From positions 62,001 to 126,000 of the forward strand of contig NZ_KB907122.1 of NCBI RefSeq assembly GCF_000381825.1: a DNA stretch of 64,000 nucleotides. Direction: 5' to 3'. The notes below the pieces were generated by a model that saw nothing but the letters and a program-made list of their open reading frames with translations, was not told the origin of the DNA and did no database searches. Positions within the stretch are counted from its first letter, which is position 1. Each line of letters begins with the position of its first letter. This DNA comes from Thioalkalivibrio sp. ALJT. Lineage in GTDB: Bacteria > Pseudomonadota > Gammaproteobacteria > Ectothiorhodospirales > Ectothiorhodospiraceae. The translations under genes and the position numbers were made by a program. Shown one piece after another: positions 61,842-64,000 of the stretch.

Positions 61842-62880
61842 CGGCGCTCACCTGCTGGTGTTCCTTCAGCCAGATCTGGGCATGAATCGGGTCCAGTGCC
61901 ACACGCTCGCCTTCCATCAGACCGCCATGGATCTCGATCATCCCGTCGTGCTGACGCCCCACACGTACCTGGCGAAAGCTCACACGATCGTCGTCATCCA
62001 CCACATACACGGCCACCACCTCGCTGCGGTACACCACGGCCTCCGTGGGCACCAGCAACCGCTCGACGTCGTCGACCACAAAAGCGGTCTTGGCGAACAT
62101 GCCGGGGAACAGCCCCAGATCCTGCTGCTCCTGCAGATTCACACGGACACGAAAAGTGGAGCTGGCCGGATCGGCATAGGGGAAGATGGTCAGACTCTCG
62201 GCCATCACACGATCACCGTTCAGCAACACCTCGGCCGTACGCTGCTCGCGCACCCGATGGATCAGCCGTTGCGGCACGTCCACCGTCACCCGCAGTTGAT
62301 CGAGGCTGATACCCGACACCAGCGGTGAACCGGGGCTAACCGATTCGCCGACCTCGACATGGCGTTCCGTCACGATGCCCGAGTACGGTGCATACACCTC
62401 GGTATAGCCCAGCTGCTCGCGGGCCTCTTCAACCCGGCCCTCAGCGGAACGCAGACGCGCCCGGGCCGACGCCAGACCGGCTTCGGCACGATCGAACTCC
62501 GAGCGCGACACCGCCCCGCGTTCGAACACATCCTCGATGCGTTCGAATTCCGAGCGCGCCTCGTTGAGGCGGGCCCGGGCATCGGCCACGTCACCTTCCG
62601 CCTGGCTCAAACGCGCCTGCTGCTCGGTGTCACTGAGCCGGACCAGCAGTTCGTCGGCCTCGACAAAGTCGTCGACATCCACGTAGATCTCGCGAATACG
62701 ACCGGAAGTCTGAGCGGAGATCGTGGAACGCTGCACGGCCTCTACCCGACCATCCAGGATACGTTCCTGGATGATCGAATGACGTTCGGCGGTGGCCGTC
62801 TCGAACGGGAGTTCTGCCTGCGCCGACAACGGCAGCAGCAGCATGGCCCAGAGGGCCGGACGCATCCGGTTTTTTAACAT
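61834..62880 (-). CDS. Periplasmic adaptor (MFP) of second RND system
   Basis: The 348-residue product starts at the ATG at 62,880 (AAGGAAAT upstream) with a signal peptide (PALWAMLLLPLSAQA). The hybrid domain halves are RSTISAQTSGRIREIYVDVD and EVYAPYSGIVTERHVEVGES, separated by a coiled-coil hairpin (LSQAEGDVADARARLNEARS). The rest is the usual beta-barrel and C-terminal domains. It is the first gene of the pair. Confidence 0.9.
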   Translation of the reverse strand: MLKNRMRPALWAMLLLPLSAQAELPFETATAERHSIIQERILDGRVEAVQRSTISAQTSGRIREIYVDVDDFVEADELLVRLSDTEQQARLSQAEGDVADARARLNEARSEFERIEDVFERGAVSRSEFDRAEAGLASARARLRSAEGRVEEAREQLGYTEVYAPYSGIVTERHVEVGESVSPGSPLVSGISLDQLRVTVDVPQRLIHRVREQRTAEVLLNGDRVMAESLTIFPYADPASSTFRVRVNLQEQQDLGLFPGMFAKTAFVVDDVERLLVPTEAVVYRSEVVAVYVVDDDDRVSFRQVRVGRQHDGMIEIHGGLMEGERVALDPIHAQIWLKEHQQVSADE

Positions 62881-62955
62881 GGTGGCGTTATTTCCTTGCG
62901 CTGGTGTCGCGACCCGGACCGCCGTTGACACTGGCCCGGCCCTTCCGCGAACTTA

Positions 62956-62975
62956 ATATTAGTAAATGGTAATAT
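62956..62975. promoter_or_regulatory. AT-rich palindromic operator upstream of MFP-RND pair
   Basis: ATATTA and TAATAT (62,956-62,961 and 62,970-62,975) are separated by eight bases, in an AT-rich island within a GC-rich genome, 76 bp before the MFP start. Spacing and sequence resemble operators of ArsR-type repressors such as BigR/SqrR. No regulator gene is adjacent. The rest of the 62,881-63,195 gap shows nothing else. Confidence 0.55.
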
Positions 62976-63195
62976 ACTGCTTGATGATATCTGGCGCAAT
63001 GCCCGCAGGCCAGCGCCCCCCCTCGGATCGCATCCATCCATCTTCCCTGCGCGGAGTATAGTCAAGCTCTCCGATCTTTCACGCGGCCGCGGGCAGCCCG
63101 CCGTATTGACGCGATCATCGCTGCACCGGCTCGGCGCTCCCCGTATCATAGTCGCCAATTCGCCGTTTCACCGATCCGCCGAACCGGAGAGAACC

Positions 63196-63537
63196 ATGCC
63201 ACTGCTGCGCGTCGAGACCAACACCCGCCTGCCCGAGGACGCCGACGGCCTGTGCCAGCGCCTGTCCGCACAGGTCGCCGACTGGCTGGGCAAGCCCGAG
63301 TCCTACGTGATGGTCGCCTGCACGCACAACCCTGCGATGTGCTTTGCCGGCAGTAACGACCCGCTCGCCTACTGCGAGCTGAAGAGCATCGGCCTGCCCG
63401 AAGGCCTGACCCGCGAACTGTCGCGCAGGCTGTGCGATACCCTCCAGGCCGAGCTGGGCCTGGACCCGGCCCGCGTCTACATCGAATTCGCCGACGCCCC
63501 GCGCCATTTCTGGGGTACTAACGGCACCACGTTCTGA
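63196..63537 (+). CDS. Tautomerase / MIF superfamily protein
   Basis: The 113-residue product begins [20 protein letters not shown], so Pro1 would be exposed after Met removal, the catalytic residue of the family. It continues with [20 protein letters not shown] and ends [20 protein letters not shown], like macrophage-migration-inhibitory-factor homologues. It is divergent from the MFP-RND pair. Confidence 0.88.
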   Translation: MPLLRVETNTRLPEDADGLCQRLSAQVADWLGKPESYVMVACTHNPAMCFAGSNDPLAYCELKSIGLPEGLTRELSRRLCDTLQAELGLDPARVYIEFADAPRHFWGTNGTTF

Positions 63538-63595
63538 TCCTGGCCGGCACCGCCGGGCCCGTTCCACCCACTCAACCCGACAAGGCACTGCCCCG

Positions 63596-64000
63596 ATGCG
63601 CGTCTCGCAATTCCCGCTGAACACCCTGAAGGAAACCCCGGCCGACGCCGAGATCGTCTCCCACCAGCTGATGCTGCGGGCCGGCTACATCCGCCGGCTG
63701 GCCTCCGGGCTGTACACCTGGCTGCCGCTGGGCCTGCGCGTGCTGCGCCGGGTGGAAAACATCGTGCGCGAGGAGATGAACCGCGCCGGCGCCCTGGAGG
63801 TGCTGATGCCGGCGGTGCAACCGGCCGAGCTGTGGCAGGAATCCGGGCGCTGGGACTTCTACGGCGCCGAGCTGCTGCGCCTGAAGGACCGCCACGAGCG
63901 TGACTTCTGCTTCGGCCCGACGCACGAGGAGGTCATCACCGACCTGGTGCGCCGCGAGGTCCGCAGCTACCGCCAGCTGCCGGTCAACTACTACCAGATC
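63596..64000 (+). CDS. proS: Prolyl-tRNA synthetase (3' end cut off)
   Basis: The first 135 codons are present. They carry the class II motif 1 region ([20 protein letters not shown] followed by [20 protein letters not shown]) and the start of motif 2 ([20 protein letters not shown]). This matches the bacterial (ProS type with editing insertion) N-terminus. The gene continues beyond the window. Confidence 0.95.
   Translation, partial: MRVSQFPLNTLKETPADAEIVSHQLMLRAGYIRRLASGLYTWLPLGLRVLRRVENIVREEMNRAGALEVLMPAVQPAELWQESGRWDFYGAELLRLKDRHERDFCFGPTHEEVITDLVRREVRSYRQLPVNYYQI

Noticed and set aside
58509-62309. 1266-codon open frame on the plus strand
   Set aside because: It lies exactly opposite the RND and MFP genes; its product is rich in His, Arg, Gln and Asp without domains, as expected for antisense of a GC-rich gene.

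Overview
This is a GC-rich chromosomal window, almost certainly from a gammaproteobacterial sulfur oxidiser of the Ectothiorhodospiraceae / Thioalkalivibrio type. Supporting this are the gammaproteobacterial gene blocks (ygfB-pepP-ubiH-visC, ruvC-ruvA-yebC, aspS-DUF502-fmdB, zapB/zapA), two DsrE-type sulfur-relay proteins, and secreted Gly/Tyr-rich proteins that resemble sulfur globule proteins. No tRNA, rRNA, CRISPR array or prophage was recognised.

Layout. 1-6.7 kb: a partial aspartoacylase-like gene, hisI-cysS, a DUF1007/NicO metal-export pair and an acyl-CoA synthetase. 7.0-20.5 kb: the most unusual region. Eleven genes run leftward (MFP, RND pump with a very long C-terminal tail, two sulfur-globule-like proteins with a proline/serine-rich secreted protein between them, ParA, DUF302, a coiled-coil membrane protein, a dynamin-like GTPase, a 47-residue membrane peptide, DsrE2). 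The block starts behind a near-consensus sigma-54 promoter, has three GTGTTGCAACAC-type activator sites upstream, and is headed by a divergent sigma-54 activator with a His-rich linker. It ends in a strong terminator, with another terminator in the middle. 20.5-30 kb: a TolA-like protein between two copies of a dispersed repeat; a leftward dehydrogenase / pterin-synthase-like / glycosyltransferase / methyltransferase set facing a CDP-alcohol transferase and YceI; folE; and a DUF3429 protein. 30-36 kb: a tightly packed FAD oxidase-DUF1365-CFA synthase-MFS-chalcone-isomerase-like operon of the type found in light or singlet-oxygen stress regulons. 36-43 kb: an accessory patch with GNAT, mazEF, a REP-associated tyrosine transposase (RAYT) surrounded by copies of its own 3' end, a 47-residue hydrophobic peptide gene, a small palindromic element and a porin. 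43-57 kb: housekeeping genes. 57.6-64 kb: a second RND pump with MFP, a tautomerase-like gene and the start of proS.

Repeats. A palindromic element of about 165 bp occurs five times, always between genes. REP-like hairpins occur in several other gaps. The main candidate for an undescribed system is the sigma-54-controlled 7.0-18.7 kb block. It joins envelope export, secreted Gly/Tyr-rich matrix proteins, a ParA ATPase and a dynamin-like GTPase, which suggests formation, membrane handling or positioning of a sulfur-related inclusion. That function is inference; the gene order and regulatory sites are read directly.
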